DNA of 64,000 nt from Nocardia lijiangensis NBRC 108240 (GTDB lineage: Bacteria; Actinomycetota; Actinomycetes; Mycobacteriales; Mycobacteriaceae). Positions within the stretch are counted from its first letter, which is position 1; every line of letters begins with the position of its first letter. Of this stretch, positions 46,810-56,187 are shown one piece after another. Below the pieces are notes generated by a model. That model was given only the letters and a program-made list of their open reading frames with translations, had not been told where the DNA came from and made no database searches. Both the position numbers and the translations under genes were made by a program. Location: assembly GCF_001613045.1 (NCBI RefSeq), contig NZ_BDBP01000023.1, positions 1 to 64,000 of the forward strand, read 5' to 3'.

Positions 46810-47532
46810 GTGAAACCGATGGATGGCGAGAGGGAATTCGAGTCTGCGAGCGCTTCGGACCCCGAGGCGGTGGCCCAGTCGGTCACGGCGCCGCCGGGCG
46901 ATGCGCAGCCATCGGCGGCCGCGGCATCCGCGAACCTGGAACGAGACGTGCGGGTCGCGACCCGCAACGGCCGCTATGCCTTGATCACCGCGTTGTGTGC
47001 GGCGATATTGTCCAGCGGGGTCTCGGCCGGATCGGCGATCTATGTCAGTAGAAGCCAGCTGGAGAGAAACGAGAGGGCCGAGTCCGCCCAGGTGGTGCGA
47101 GACAACCGGCAAAAGGTCTATGTCGAACTCGCTGCCACGCTCATGGCGTACCTCGAGGAACTCTCCGGCCTGAAGGGTGAGCTGACCCAGAATCCGATCG
47201 ATCGCGAAGAAGTCCGCGCCCAAGTACGCGAGCTCCTGGACAAGGGACAGATGCTCTGGCGGACGATGACCACTGTCCTCCTGGTGGGAAACCTCGAGAT
47301 AGTGCCCTCCATGGAGAAGTTCGGCTACGACTACTACGGGCCCTTCACGATGAATCACCTCAATACCTTCACCGAGCGGAATTTCAGCGGGTCCGGTGGG
47401 ACCGATGAGAGCCTGGGCCGAGACGGCCTGGCACTGATCACCGAGATCGATCGGATGACAATCGGCGTCAGGGACTTCTTGACGTCCTTCGTCGACCAGG
47501 CACGAGAAGACCTCGGAATCGGTGACTCCTGA
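46810..47532 (+). CDS. Unknown protein with one membrane helix
   Basis: A 240-residue protein. An acidic, Ala/Pro-rich N-terminus (about 1-50) precedes one helix near residues 58-78 (ALITALCAAILSSGVSAGSA), and the rest is a soluble helical domain with YVELAATLMAYLEELSGLKG. I recognise no family. GAGG lies four bases before GTG 46810; ATG 46819 is the alternative. It follows the exonuclease-TerD pseudogene and converges on the EspG-like gene. It may be element-borne. Confidence 0.6.
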   Translation: MKPMDGEREFESASASDPEAVAQSVTAPPGDAQPSAAAASANLERDVRVATRNGRYALITALCAAILSSGVSAGSAIYVSRSQLERNERAESAQVVRDNRQKVYVELAATLMAYLEELSGLKGELTQNPIDREEVRAQVRELLDKGQMLWRTMTTVLLVGNLEIVPSMEKFGYDYYGPFTMNHLNTFTERNFSGSGGTDESLGRDGLALITEIDRMTIGVRDFLTSFVDQAREDLGIGDS

Positions 47533-47556
47533 GACGCGGGCGGTGCGCACCCGCTG

Positions 47557-48276
47557 TCAGCGGATGGCGGCCAACCGCGTCAGGTGAGTGGCGAGGGCGG
47601 GTTCGGTGACCGGCGCCAGCGTGAGATCGTTGCTGGTAGTGAGCAGGTAACGTCCGTCGTCGGTGAAGTCCAGCCAGGTGCGATGGCGGGTCGGTGGCGA
47701 CATCGGGTCTTCCGGCGCGACGGTGACGGTGATGAAGCCGCGAGCGTCGATCGGCCGGTGCAGGGTCTCGCGCAGGGCGGCGGCGCGCAGTGTGGCCTCC
47801 GACTGCTGTTGCCACTGGTTGGGGTCGTCGTAGAGGACGGCCTCGCGCGGCTCCCGCATCGGGGCGAGTCTGCCCGCGGGAACGGAGCCCATCGCGGCAA
47901 CCAGGTGATGTGCGACTTTCCTTGCGTGGCAGGCGATCACGATGACGTCGCAGGGGCCCGCGACGATCACTGTGCCCCACACCAGGTGGGTGGCGCCGAA
48001 AGCGAGGATGGGTTCGTCGGTGCGCCCGTCCCGCGCATAGCGGTCGCCGGAGACCGTGATGGTGGTGACGTCGCCGCGGGCGCAGAGAGTGAGCGCGCCG
48101 GTCAGATCGGGATCGGCATTGCGGGGGAAGCGTTCGGCGAGTGTGAGCTTGTCCCAGTCGTTTTCGCTGCGGACGGTGCCGCGGTGGGCCATGTTGACGG
48201 GGTAGGGGCGGCGGTCGAGGCCGGTCTCGGCCGACCACACATAGGTGAACTCGTCCGGCGTGAAGACCCACCTCAC
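47557..48276 (-). CDS. EspG-like ESX secretion-associated protein
   Basis: A 239-residue protein. WVFTPDEFTYVWSAETGLDRR at the N-terminus and the alternating beta strands that follow fit the EspG fold, the chaperone that binds PPE proteins before type VII secretion. The C-terminus has AATLRAAALRE and FTDDGRYLLTTS. GTG 48276 overlaps the stop of the PPE-like gene by four bases, so chaperone and cargo are coupled. Assignment is from pattern memory. Confidence 0.65.
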   Translation of the reverse strand: MRWVFTPDEFTYVWSAETGLDRRPYPVNMAHRGTVRSENDWDKLTLAERFPRNADPDLTGALTLCARGDVTTITVSGDRYARDGRTDEPILAFGATHLVWGTVIVAGPCDVIVIACHARKVAHHLVAAMGSVPAGRLAPMREPREAVLYDDPNQWQQQSEATLRAAALRETLHRPIDARGFITVTVAPEDPMSPPTRHRTWLDFTDDGRYLLTTSNDLTLAPVTEPALATHLTRLAAIR

Positions 48277-48857
48277 CGCGCGCCCTCGCCGCTCGGATCG
48301 GGCTCGCCGAAGACGGGGACGGCGTCGCCGGAGGCGACGAGGGTCGAGTTGTAGCCGAAGGTCAGGGTGTCCTGGGCGTCGGCGAGCGCCTCGGCCGCGG
48401 CGATGTCGTGCGCCATCTTGCGCGGCCCGCCCTCGATGGCCTCCAGCACCGGGTCGGGGTTCGGCGCGTAGGGTTCGGGCGGCGGCGCGATGGCATCGCG
48501 GATCGCCTGTGCCGCCGAGGAATTCGCTTCCATCAGCCGGTGCAGTTCGGCGCAGACATCGCGGACGGCCGCGCCCGCGCGGAGGAACTGCTCGGTCGAT
48601 TGGCGTGCGGCGGCGGCCGCTTCGCCGTGCCATTCCGCGAATTCGTGACGCACCGCGGCCGCGAACGCCGCGAACAGCTCGTCGAGTGTCTCGGCGCTCG
48701 CCCGCCAGCCCTCGGCGACGCGGCCGAGTTCGGCGGGGCGCAGCGCCTCGTGCACGAGCTCCCAGATCTCACGGTGGGTATAGGCGTCGAAGGATTCCCG
48801 ATCGGTGACGTACGGCGGGTCGGTCGCCGCATGGACGCGGTCGGGCGCGCGGTTCAT
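48273..48857 (-). CDS. PPE-like / WXG-type type VII secretion substrate
   Basis: A 194-residue, nearly all-helical protein. Two long helices meet at AEWHGEAAAAARQS, a W-x-G turn as in PPE and WXG100 proteins. The N-terminal YTHREIWELVHEALRPAELG and the C-terminal acidic tail are other features. The canonical PPE tripeptide is absent. The gene overlaps the PE-like gene upstream and the EspG-like gene downstream by four bases each, which argues for a secreted heterodimer with its chaperone. Confidence 0.6.
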   Translation of the reverse strand: MNRAPDRVHAATDPPYVTDRESFDAYTHREIWELVHEALRPAELGRVAEGWRASAETLDELFAAFAAAVRHEFAEWHGEAAAAARQSTEQFLRAGAAVRDVCAELHRLMEANSSAAQAIRDAIAPPPEPYAPNPDPVLEAIEGGPRKMAHDIAAAEALADAQDTLTFGYNSTLVASGDAVPVFGEPDPSGEGAR

Positions 48858-49222
48858 GCGCCGTCGTCCAGGCGGTCGGCGGCCAGCTCCAGCGCCGCGC
48901 GATGGGCGGCGTCGGCCTCGGACACCAACTGCCCGGCCGCCAGATACCCGGCCTTGTAGCGCAGCGTCGCTTCCTGGAGCGCGGTGAGCGTGTCCGCGAA
49001 TTCCGCTCCCTTGGCGGAGAATCCGCGAGCGAGCGCGATGCCGGAGGGTAGTTCCGGAAAGCCGTGCACCGCACCGAGATCCGCCGTCTCCAGCCTGCGT
49101 AGTCCGTCGAGAAGCGCGTCGCAGGCCGAGGCGAGCCGCTGCGCCGTCTGCTCCGGCATACGCAGTTCGCCGGTCAGCGCGGCGTCGAACAGTCCGGCGG
49201 CCCGTGCCTGTTCCGGTTGCAC
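48854..49222 (-). CDS. PE-like helical partner protein
   Basis: A 122-residue helical protein with two to three predicted helices; SAKGAEFADTLTALQEATLRYKAGY is broken here as a long central helix. Size and position ahead of the PPE-like gene match a PE-type partner, but no clear secretion motif (YxxxD/E) is seen near the end; SEADAAHRAALELA is the closest segment. GTG 49222 is chosen because the earlier frame is low-quality sequence. Confidence in the PE role is low. Confidence 0.5.
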   Translation of the reverse strand: MQPEQARAAGLFDAALTGELRMPEQTAQRLASACDALLDGLRRLETADLGAVHGFPELPSGIALARGFSAKGAEFADTLTALQEATLRYKAGYLAAGQLVSEADAAHRAALELAADRLDDGA

Positions 49223-49414
49223 TGGATTCGGCCCCCTAGTTGTCGTGCGACACGACGGTCGTCGAGCACAGCAGCCTAGCAGCGCGCGACCGTGCTTTTC
49301 CGGCGATCGGCGCTCGGTTCGTGCATCGCACAAGACCCTCGGAAAACGCTTGTATCGGGTCATCGGTGCGCCGCGAACCTGTCGACGGACCGGTATCTGT
49401 GCCACGATCGGCAC

Positions 49415-49807
49415 ATGTCCTATGTAGCCGACCCGCGTGTCGATGCCTACATCGACGCCCTACCCGACTGGCAGCAGGCGATCTGCCAAGAGGTCCGCGA
49501 TCTGGTGCACGCCGCGGACCCCGAGGTCGAGGAGACCATCAAGCGCACCGTCCAGCCGTACTTCGTGCTCGACGGCAATATCTGCGCGCTACTCGCCGCG
49601 AAGACGCACGTCAACGTGTTCCTCTACGACGGAGGCATCGTCCCCGATCCCGAGGGCATCATCACCGGCGGACACGACAACAAGACCGCGCGGACCGTGG
49701 CGATCCGCGCGGGCGAGACCGTCAACGCCCGCGCGCTCTCGGCCATGTTCCGCCAGATCATCGCCGACAATCGCGCCGGCGGCTGGCGCAAACTGAAGGG
49801 TCGCTGA
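49415..49807 (+). CDS. DUF1801 domain protein
   Basis: A 130-residue protein of the DUF1801/YdhG fold. DAYIDALPDWQQAICQEVRDLV, PEVEETIKRTVQPYFVLDG and TARTVAIRAGETVN follow the family pattern. Members are small cytosolic proteins with an iron-chaperone-like or unknown role. ATG 49415 begins the conserved start. It ends nine bases before the convergent serine hydrolase gene. Confidence 0.88.
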   Translation: MSYVADPRVDAYIDALPDWQQAICQEVRDLVHAADPEVEETIKRTVQPYFVLDGNICALLAAKTHVNVFLYDGGIVPDPEGIITGGHDNKTARTVAIRAGETVNARALSAMFRQIIADNRAGGWRKLKGR

Positions 49808-49816
49808 TCTTCCCGG

Positions 49817-51064
49817 TCAGCTGGCCGCGGCTTCGGTCTCGGCCTGGACGGGGGCCTGTCCGCGGGCGGCGCGAGCGATGCGCTCGGCACGAGCGGCCAG
49901 CATCGGCAGGCGCGCGTCGCCGACCGACATGGCGTGGTTGCCGAGGTGATTGGTGACGAAGGCGAGCGAGAGGCCGAGGTCGGGGAACGCGATCCCGCCG
50001 GATCCGCCGAGCCCGAAGTGGCCCAACGCCGTTCGGGTGATGCGCGGGCCGACGACGGCGCGGTGGTAGCCGAGCGCGAAGTGCGGCGGCGCGCCGAGCA
50101 CGTAGTCGTAGCGGCTGTTCGGCGGCATCTCCGCGATCCGGCGGGTCGTCTCGGCGCGCAGCAGCCGACGGCCGCCCACCATGCCGTCGTTGGCGATCGC
50201 GCCGTACATCTTGGCCAGCGCGCGGGCGGTGAACACGCCGTTCCATCCGGGCATCATCGCGTCGTAGGGGCGGGCGCCGATCGACATGTCGGCCCAGCCG
50301 TCGTAGAACGCGCTGCGAGCGGCATTCACCAACTGCAGCGGCGCGAAGGGCGCGATCAGCCGGTCGAGCGGAACCCTGGCGACGCCGAGCCGCGGCGAGA
50401 GTTTGGCCACCCGGGTGCGCTCGTGTTCGGGGACGCCGAAGAAGAAGTCACGCTCGCCCAGCGGTCCGGCGAGTTCCGACCGGATCAGGTCGGTGAAGTC
50501 GCGACCCGTTGCGCGCTGGGCGATCTCGGCGACCAGGGTGCCGAACGTGATGGCGTGATATCCGGATGCGCGCACTCGCAACGGGTCCGGCGCGGAGGCC
50601 GCCATCGCGGCCGCGACCGCGTCGTGGTCGAGTAGGTCGTGCGGGTCGGGGAGCAGGCCGCGGATGCGCTGCAAGCCCGAGCGATGGTTGAGCACGTCGC
50701 GCACCGTGATGCCGGCCTTGCCGTTGGACGCGAAATCGGGCCAGTAGTCGGCCACCGGGGCGTCGACGTCGAGGAGTCCGCGGTCGATGAGCCGATGGGC
50801 GACGGTGGCCGCCACGCCCTTGCCCGTCGAATACGACAGCGACATCGAGTCCGCCTGCCACCTCTGGTCGCCATCCGCCCAGCCCGCCCACACATCGAGC
50901 ACCGGCCGGCCGTCGAGGTAGACCGCGAGCGCGCCGCCGCCCTGGGTCCTGCGGCGGAACATGCCGAAGAATTTCGCGGCCAATTCGGTGAAGCGGGCGT
51001 CGATCACCATTGTTCGTGTGTCCGCGGGCTCGTACACCGGGCCTTCGTTGCTGGCAGCAGGCAT
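49817..51064 (-). CDS. Beta-lactamase-fold serine hydrolase (class C / esterase type)
   Basis: A 415-residue enzyme. SLSYSTGKGVAATVA carries the S-x-x-K nucleophile, SGYHAITFGTLVAEI the Tyr motif, and GHFGLGGSGGIAFPD the HxG third motif. There is no signal peptide, so it is cytosolic and more likely an esterase or peptidase than a beta-lactamase. It resembles mycobacterial LpqK/LipL-type proteins. No partner gene nearby. Confidence 0.88.
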   Translation of the reverse strand: MPAASNEGPVYEPADTRTMVIDARFTELAAKFFGMFRRRTQGGGALAVYLDGRPVLDVWAGWADGDQRWQADSMSLSYSTGKGVAATVAHRLIDRGLLDVDAPVADYWPDFASNGKAGITVRDVLNHRSGLQRIRGLLPDPHDLLDHDAVAAAMAASAPDPLRVRASGYHAITFGTLVAEIAQRATGRDFTDLIRSELAGPLGERDFFFGVPEHERTRVAKLSPRLGVARVPLDRLIAPFAPLQLVNAARSAFYDGWADMSIGARPYDAMMPGWNGVFTARALAKMYGAIANDGMVGGRRLLRAETTRRIAEMPPNSRYDYVLGAPPHFALGYHRAVVGPRITRTALGHFGLGGSGGIAFPDLGLSLAFVTNHLGNHAMSVGDARLPMLAARAERIARAARGQAPVQAETEAAAS

Positions 51065-51622
51065 GGTCAGACTCCCTTGTCTGTCGGCTGCGCGCGGCCG
51101 AACCGCGCCTACCCTGCGCTTACTCTTGCAAGCGCCTGGCTAGCAAAACTGTAACGGCTGTCCCGGACAGTCCGCAATGGTCGTTTCCGCTGTTCGGGGT
51201 ATACCCAGCGTGAACCACGAGATGCCTCAGCACTTCTCGCGGCGCGCTCGTTTCGCCGATCGAACCGACCATGAACTGCGAAAACAGCGGAGGTGGCCCC
51301 TCCTGCAAGCACTTTGCCGGGACGAAGCCGAGACACCGGCAAGCTTCGCGCGCACGCTGGAAGTCCTCTGGACGCCCGCCGGATGTGCGCCGGTCGGCCC
51401 CAGGCTCCGCGGCCGGTCGGACCGGCGGGCCGGGATCGGGCAGCGCCGCACCCTCACGGGCGCGATCATCGCCGTTCGCCGCGCGCCTCGGTGATCGTGC
51501 CGCCGAGATGGCGGTGACAGCATTCCGGCCTGTGCCCATGCCCATGCCCGTGTCCGTGCTCGTGCCGGTGCCGGTGCCCGTGCCTGGGCTCATGTCGAAG
51601 CCCGGGCACGGAGCACCGCCGT
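51065..51622. other. 558-bp gene-free stretch with a hexamer run
   Basis: No convincing gene on either strand. Bases 51535-51588 are nine imperfect hexamers of the type CCCGTG/CCGGTG/CCCATG. They would code alternating His or Gly-Thr on the minus strand but lie beyond the Pnkp stop. This looks like simple-sequence decay. Confidence 0.5.
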
Positions 51623-54313
51623 TCACAAGCGCGGGTCGACGGGCTCCGATTCCAGGGCCAGTACAGCGAACACCGCCTCGTGCACCCGCCACAGCGGCTC
51701 GGCCGCGACGAAACGGTCCAGCGCCTCCAGCCCGAGTGCGTACTCACGCAGCGCCATCGACCGCTTGCGTCCCAGACCGCGCGTGCGCAGGCGGCGGAGG
51801 TTCGGCTCGCGCAGGTACTCCGGGCCGTAGATGATCCGAAGGTATTCGGGTCCACGGCATTTCACACCAGGCTGGACGAGACGCGTGGACTCGTCCCGAG
51901 TCGCGGCGCTGCCCGGCCCCGAAGCGTCCGGTGCCGGACCGGTTCCGTCGGTGTCCCGGCCGCGCTCCCCGTGTGCATCGGCGCCAGAGCGGTCGACCGA
52001 GCGGCTCCGGACCAGGGAACCGAGCGGCTTCACGACCATCCCCTCGCCGCCCGCGGTGGTGAGTTCGGTCCACCATGCGGTTGCGGCGGCTTCGCCTTCG
52101 GGATCCGCGAGGTCGACCACCATCCGGCGCGTCGGCGTGAACAGCTCCGGATCCGCGCCGACCAGGCGATCGATCACGGCGAGATGCCAGGCGTGATCGC
52201 GGGTGGCGTAGTTGACACCCTCCGCCGCCAGCAGCTGGAACGGTGCGAGCCGCAGTCCGTCGAGGCCGTCGGTCGTCCAGCAGTAGCGGCCGTAGGCGGT
52301 GGTGAAGGCCGCGGCGTCTGCCTGCCGTCCCGCCGTGCGCTCGGCCAGCTGGGTGACGTCCTGGCCGCGTGCGGCGACCGCCGTCAGCACCGCCGCGGCG
52401 CCGTCGAGCGCGGCCTTCGCGGCGGCGCCGACCGCCGCGTACTGGGTGCGCAGCAGTCCGAGGGCCTTCGCCGACCACGGCAGCAGTTCCGCGTCGAACA
52501 ACAGCCATTCGCTGCGCAGCTCCTCGAACAGGCCCGCGGCCTCGGCCGCCGCACGGATTCGCGAAAGCAGCGTCTCGGTCTGGGCGGGATCGTCGAAGAA
52601 CGGGCGGCCGGTGCGCGTGTAGATCGCGCCGGTGCCGGCGTCCTCGACGCCGAAACGGTCCCGCGCGGCCGCCGCCGAGCGGGTCACCAGAACGACGGCG
52701 CGCGAGCCCATGTGCTTCTCTTCGCAGACCACCCGGTCCACGCCCTCGCCGCGGTAGTAGGCGAACGCCTCGGCCGGGTGCTCGAGGTAACCGTCCAGCG
52801 ACGAGGTCGCGCACGGCGCCATCGTCGGCGGCAGGTAGACCAGCCAACGGGGATCGATGGCGAAGCGGCTCATCACCTCCAGTGCCGCTCCGGCGTTCTC
52901 CTCCTGTAGGCCGACGCGGCCGTGGTGTCGGGTGTGCACCACGCGGCGGCCGAGCACATCGTCGAGATCGAGCACGCCCGGATCACGATGCACCACGGCC
53001 GCGGTGGTGTCGGCCGTAGTGGCTACAGCCGGTGCGAGCGGGCGCACCGGCTCGTACCAAACCTGTTCGGCCGGAACCGAAACCGGCTCGCGCTCGGGGT
53101 AGCGCAGCGCCGTGAGGCGGCCGCCGAACACCACGCCGGTGTCCAGGCAGAGCGTGTTGTTCACCCAGCGCAGCTCGGTCACCGGCGTGTGGCCGTACAG
53201 CACGGTGGCCCGGCCGCGGTAGTCCTGCGCCCACGGGTAACGCACCGGCAGACCGTATTCGTCGGTCTCCCCGGTCGATTCGCCGTACATGGCGAACGCG
53301 CGGACCCGGCCGGACGCCCGGCCCTGGAACTCCTCCTTCAGACCCGCGTGCGCGACAACGAGATTGCCGCCGTCGAGCACGTAGTGGCTGATCAGTCCGC
53401 GGCAGAAGTCGAGTGCCGCCTTGCGGAAATCCTCGTCCTCGGCCTCGAGCTGGCCCAGCGATTCGGCGAGGCCGTGCGCGACGGTGACCCTCTTCCCGGA
53501 GAGGGCGCGCACCAGCTTGTTCTCGTGATTGCCGGTGACGCACAACGCCGTTCCCGCGGCGACCATGCCCATCACCAACCGCAGCACGCCGGGGGTATCA
53601 GGTCCGCGATCCACGAGATCGCCGACGAACACCGCGGTGCGTCCGTCCGGATGACGGGCGCCGACCGCGCGCCCGGCCTCGTCGCGATCCACCGCGTACC
53701 CGAGCTCGCCGAGCAGCGTCTCCAGTTCGGCGCGGCAACCGTGCACGTCGCCGATCACGTCGAACGGCCCGGTGAGATCGCGCTTGTCGTTCCACGCCTT
53801 CTCGTCGACGAGGGTCGCGCCGTCGATCTCCTCGACGCCGCGCAGCACGTACACCTTGCGGAAGCCCTCGCGCTCCAGCCCACGCAGGCCGCGGCGCAGT
53901 TCGCGCTGCTGGCGATGCACCACGTGCGAGGCGAGATGTGACCGATCGGGCCGCAGCGCATTGCGGTGCAGGCATACCGAATCCGGCACGTCCAGCACGA
54001 TCGCCACCGGCAGCACGTCGTGGGCGCGCGCCACCGCGACGAGTTCCTGACGCGCCCGCGGCTGCACGTTCGTGGCGTCGACCACCGTGCGCAGCCCGCG
54101 GCGCAGCCGGATGCCCGCGATGTGGTGCAGCAGCGCGAAGGCTTCCGGCGTGGCCGACTGGTCGTTCTCGTCGTCGCTGACGATGCCGCGGCAGGTGTCC
54201 GACGAGACGATGGCCGTGTGCGGAAAGTGCTTGCGCGCGAACATCGATTTGCCTGACCCGGTGGTGCCGATGAGGACGACGAGCGAGAGCTCGGGGATGG
54301 ACAGTTCGGTCAT
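51623..54313 (-). CDS. pnkp: Polynucleotide kinase-phosphatase-ligase Pnkp
   Basis: An 896-residue bacterial Pnkp with three parts. The kinase (about 1-170) has P-loop GTTGSGKS at 16-23. The metallophosphatase (about 190-460) has VIGDVHGCRAE, FVGDLVDRGPD and VTGNHENK. The adenylyltransferase-ligase (about 520-896) has the lysine motif EEKHMGSRAV. It heals and seals RNA ends cut by ribotoxins once Hen1 has methylated them. A 49-residue low-complexity linker (about 765-813) interrupts the ligase between MVVKPL and QPGVKCRGPEYL, where relatives have a short loop. The gene overlaps hen1 by four bases. Confidence 0.93.
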   Translation of the reverse strand: MTELSIPELSLVVLIGTTGSGKSMFARKHFPHTAIVSSDTCRGIVSDDENDQSATPEAFALLHHIAGIRLRRGLRTVVDATNVQPRARQELVAVARAHDVLPVAIVLDVPDSVCLHRNALRPDRSHLASHVVHRQQRELRRGLRGLEREGFRKVYVLRGVEEIDGATLVDEKAWNDKRDLTGPFDVIGDVHGCRAELETLLGELGYAVDRDEAGRAVGARHPDGRTAVFVGDLVDRGPDTPGVLRLVMGMVAAGTALCVTGNHENKLVRALSGKRVTVAHGLAESLGQLEAEDEDFRKAALDFCRGLISHYVLDGGNLVVAHAGLKEEFQGRASGRVRAFAMYGESTGETDEYGLPVRYPWAQDYRGRATVLYGHTPVTELRWVNNTLCLDTGVVFGGRLTALRYPEREPVSVPAEQVWYEPVRPLAPAVATTADTTAAVVHRDPGVLDLDDVLGRRVVHTRHHGRVGLQEENAGAALEVMSRFAIDPRWLVYLPPTMAPCATSSLDGYLEHPAEAFAYYRGEGVDRVVCEEKHMGSRAVVLVTRSAAAARDRFGVEDAGTGAIYTRTGRPFFDDPAQTETLLSRIRAAAEAAGLFEELRSEWLLFDAELLPWSAKALGLLRTQYAAVGAAAKAALDGAAAVLTAVAARGQDVTQLAERTAGRQADAAAFTTAYGRYCWTTDGLDGLRLAPFQLLAAEGVNYATRDHAWHLAVIDRLVGADPELFTPTRRMVVDLADPEGEAAATAWWTELTTAGGEGMVVKPLGSLVRSRSVDRSGADAHGERGRDTDGTGPAPDASGPGSAATRDESTRLVQPGVKCRGPEYLRIIYGPEYLREPNLRRLRTRGLGRKRSMALREYALGLEALDRFVAAEPLWRVHEAVFAVLALESEPVDPRL

Positions 54314-56055
54314 CGCGCGGCTCCTTTCAAGTTCTCGCCTGCGGGCCGTGGCGCGTCGGTCTTGGTGAACAGTGCGAGCTGGGTGGGCGCGCCGAACTCG
54401 GGATGCTCGGCGCCTACAGGGCGCAGCTGTACGCGGTAGCCGTTGCGTTCCGCGACGCCGGTGGCCCATGCGGCGAATTCCGTGCGTGTCCATTCGAATC
54501 GGTGGTCGTCGTGGCGGAACTTGCCCGCGGGCAGGCTCTCGTACGCCGCGTTGTACTCCGAGTTCGGCGTCGTCACCACGACGGAACGCGGTGCGGCCGT
54601 GCCGAATACGGCGTGTTCCAGCGCGCCGAGTCGCGGCGGGTCGACGTGCTCGATCACCTCCATCAGCACCGCGGCGTCGTAGCCGCGCAGTCGCGCGTCC
54701 GTGTAGGTGAGTGCGCCTTGGAGCAGCGTGAGCCTGCGCGCGACACGCTCCGGCATCCGGTCCAGCCGCAGTTTGCGCTTGGCGATGTGCAACGCCCGCA
54801 TCGACACGTCGACGCCGACGATCTCGGTGAACATCCGGTCCGCCAGCAACTCTCGCAGCAGCGCGCCTTCACCGCACCCGAGATCGAGCACGCGCTGCGC
54901 GCCGACCTCCCCCAGTGCGGCGAGCACCTCCGCCCGCCGCTGCACCGCCAGGGACGGTGCTCGGCCCGCCGCCTCGTCGATGTCCGGACCGGCGCTGTGC
55001 TCGGGCGTCATCGAATCGGCGGCAGGCGCGGCGAGGGACACGGCATCGCCGGGCGACCGGCCTTCGACATCCTCGGCCGCCGAGGCGAGCCCGGCCAGCG
55101 GGCCGGTCGGTACCGACGTGCCGTCGTCGTGCGCACCGACGGAGTCCGCGGCGTGCGTCCGGATCGCCGGACCGTCGGCGTGCGAATCGGCGGAGCCGGC
55201 CCCGCTCGCCCCTGCGCCGAGCGGCGGCCCGGATGTGATGTCGCCCACCGCATTCTCGGCATCGACGTAGTCCTCTACCGCGCCGAGTTCGTCCGGATCC
55301 GTCTCATCGATCTCCGCCAAGCGCGCCAGCGCCGTGCGCACCAGCGACTGACGGCGGGCCAGGTAGCGCCGGGTGATCCACCCGCGCTCGGGGTGCTCGG
55401 CCAGCCACCCGCCGCCCGCGCGGATGAGCTTGTCGACCTCGTCGGCGGCCATCCAGTAGTGCTTGGCGCCGTCGAGGACGGGCAGCAGAACGTACAGGTG
55501 CGAGAGCGCGTCGGCGAGCCGCATCTCGCCGGTCAGGGCGAGGCGCAGGTAGTGCGAATCGCCCCACTCCGGGAAGGCCGGGTCGAGGGGGAGCGGGGTG
55601 GTCGACACGGTCCAGCCGAGCGGCGCGAACACCCGCTCGGCGGCCTCGGAGCCGCCCTTGCAGGGCACCGCGGGCAGCTCGATGCGCAGCGGCAGCGCCG
55701 CGAGCGCGAGTTCGGGACGCGTCTTGCACTGCCCGTGCAGGGCGGTACGGAACACCGCGCCGATCGCGACCGACAGCAGCGACGACGCCGCGTACGGCCG
55801 GTCGTTGACGTACTGACCGAGGCTGAAATCCGGTGTGCCACGGGAGCGTCCGCGCACCAAGCGGATCGGGTCCACCTCCAGGACCAAGGCCGCGGTGCAG
55901 CGTGCCGGATCCGCCTCCGGGTACACCACGTGCGCGGTGCCGTAGGACTGCTCGAACGCCTGCACTCGTTCGGGGTTCTTGTGCAGCAAGAATCCGAGGT
56001 CGGTCGCGGGCCAAGCCGCGCCCTCCGGTCGGGTGCAGGTGATCGTCAACAGCAT
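54310..56055 (-). CDS. hen1: 3' terminal RNA 2'-O-methyltransferase Hen1
   Basis: A 581-residue protein. The N-terminal ligase-activating domain (about 1-260) contains DFSLGQYVNDRPYAASSLLS, and the C-terminal methyltransferase has VLDLGCGEGALL at 389-400 for SAM and the metal site EVIEHVDPPRL. About 105 residues of Ala/Asp/Gly/His-rich low-complexity sequence (264-368) separate the halves, much more than usual. It 2'-O-methylates the cut RNA so the repaired site resists re-cleavage. ATG 56055 is chosen by homology to MLLTITCTRP starts; GTG 56103 is possible and no Shine-Dalgarno is seen. Confidence 0.93.
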   Translation of the reverse strand: MLLTITCTRPEGAAWPATDLGFLLHKNPERVQAFEQSYGTAHVVYPEADPARCTAALVLEVDPIRLVRGRSRGTPDFSLGQYVNDRPYAASSLLSVAIGAVFRTALHGQCKTRPELALAALPLRIELPAVPCKGGSEAAERVFAPLGWTVSTTPLPLDPAFPEWGDSHYLRLALTGEMRLADALSHLYVLLPVLDGAKHYWMAADEVDKLIRAGGGWLAEHPERGWITRRYLARRQSLVRTALARLAEIDETDPDELGAVEDYVDAENAVGDITSGPPLGAGASGAGSADSHADGPAIRTHAADSVGAHDDGTSVPTGPLAGLASAAEDVEGRSPGDAVSLAAPAADSMTPEHSAGPDIDEAAGRAPSLAVQRRAEVLAALGEVGAQRVLDLGCGEGALLRELLADRMFTEIVGVDVSMRALHIAKRKLRLDRMPERVARRLTLLQGALTYTDARLRGYDAAVLMEVIEHVDPPRLGALEHAVFGTAAPRSVVVTTPNSEYNAAYESLPAGKFRHDDHRFEWTRTEFAAWATGVAERNGYRVQLRPVGAEHPEFGAPTQLALFTKTDAPRPAGENLKGAAR

Positions 56056-56187
56056 GCTGCGATCGTCGCCGACCCGCCCAACGCCCGCAAGGAAGTTTTC
56101 CACAGTCCCCGTGTATTTCCATACGGCACAAAATGATCGGCCGCCGCCCTGTGGACAACGGCTGCGGCGGGCGACGCCCGGCTGTTC

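Noticed and set aside
51120..51692. A minus-strand frame with Gly-Thr repeats next to pnkp
   Set aside because: The repeats come from a hexamer run and the frame overlaps the end of pnkp out of phase. No domain is recognised.
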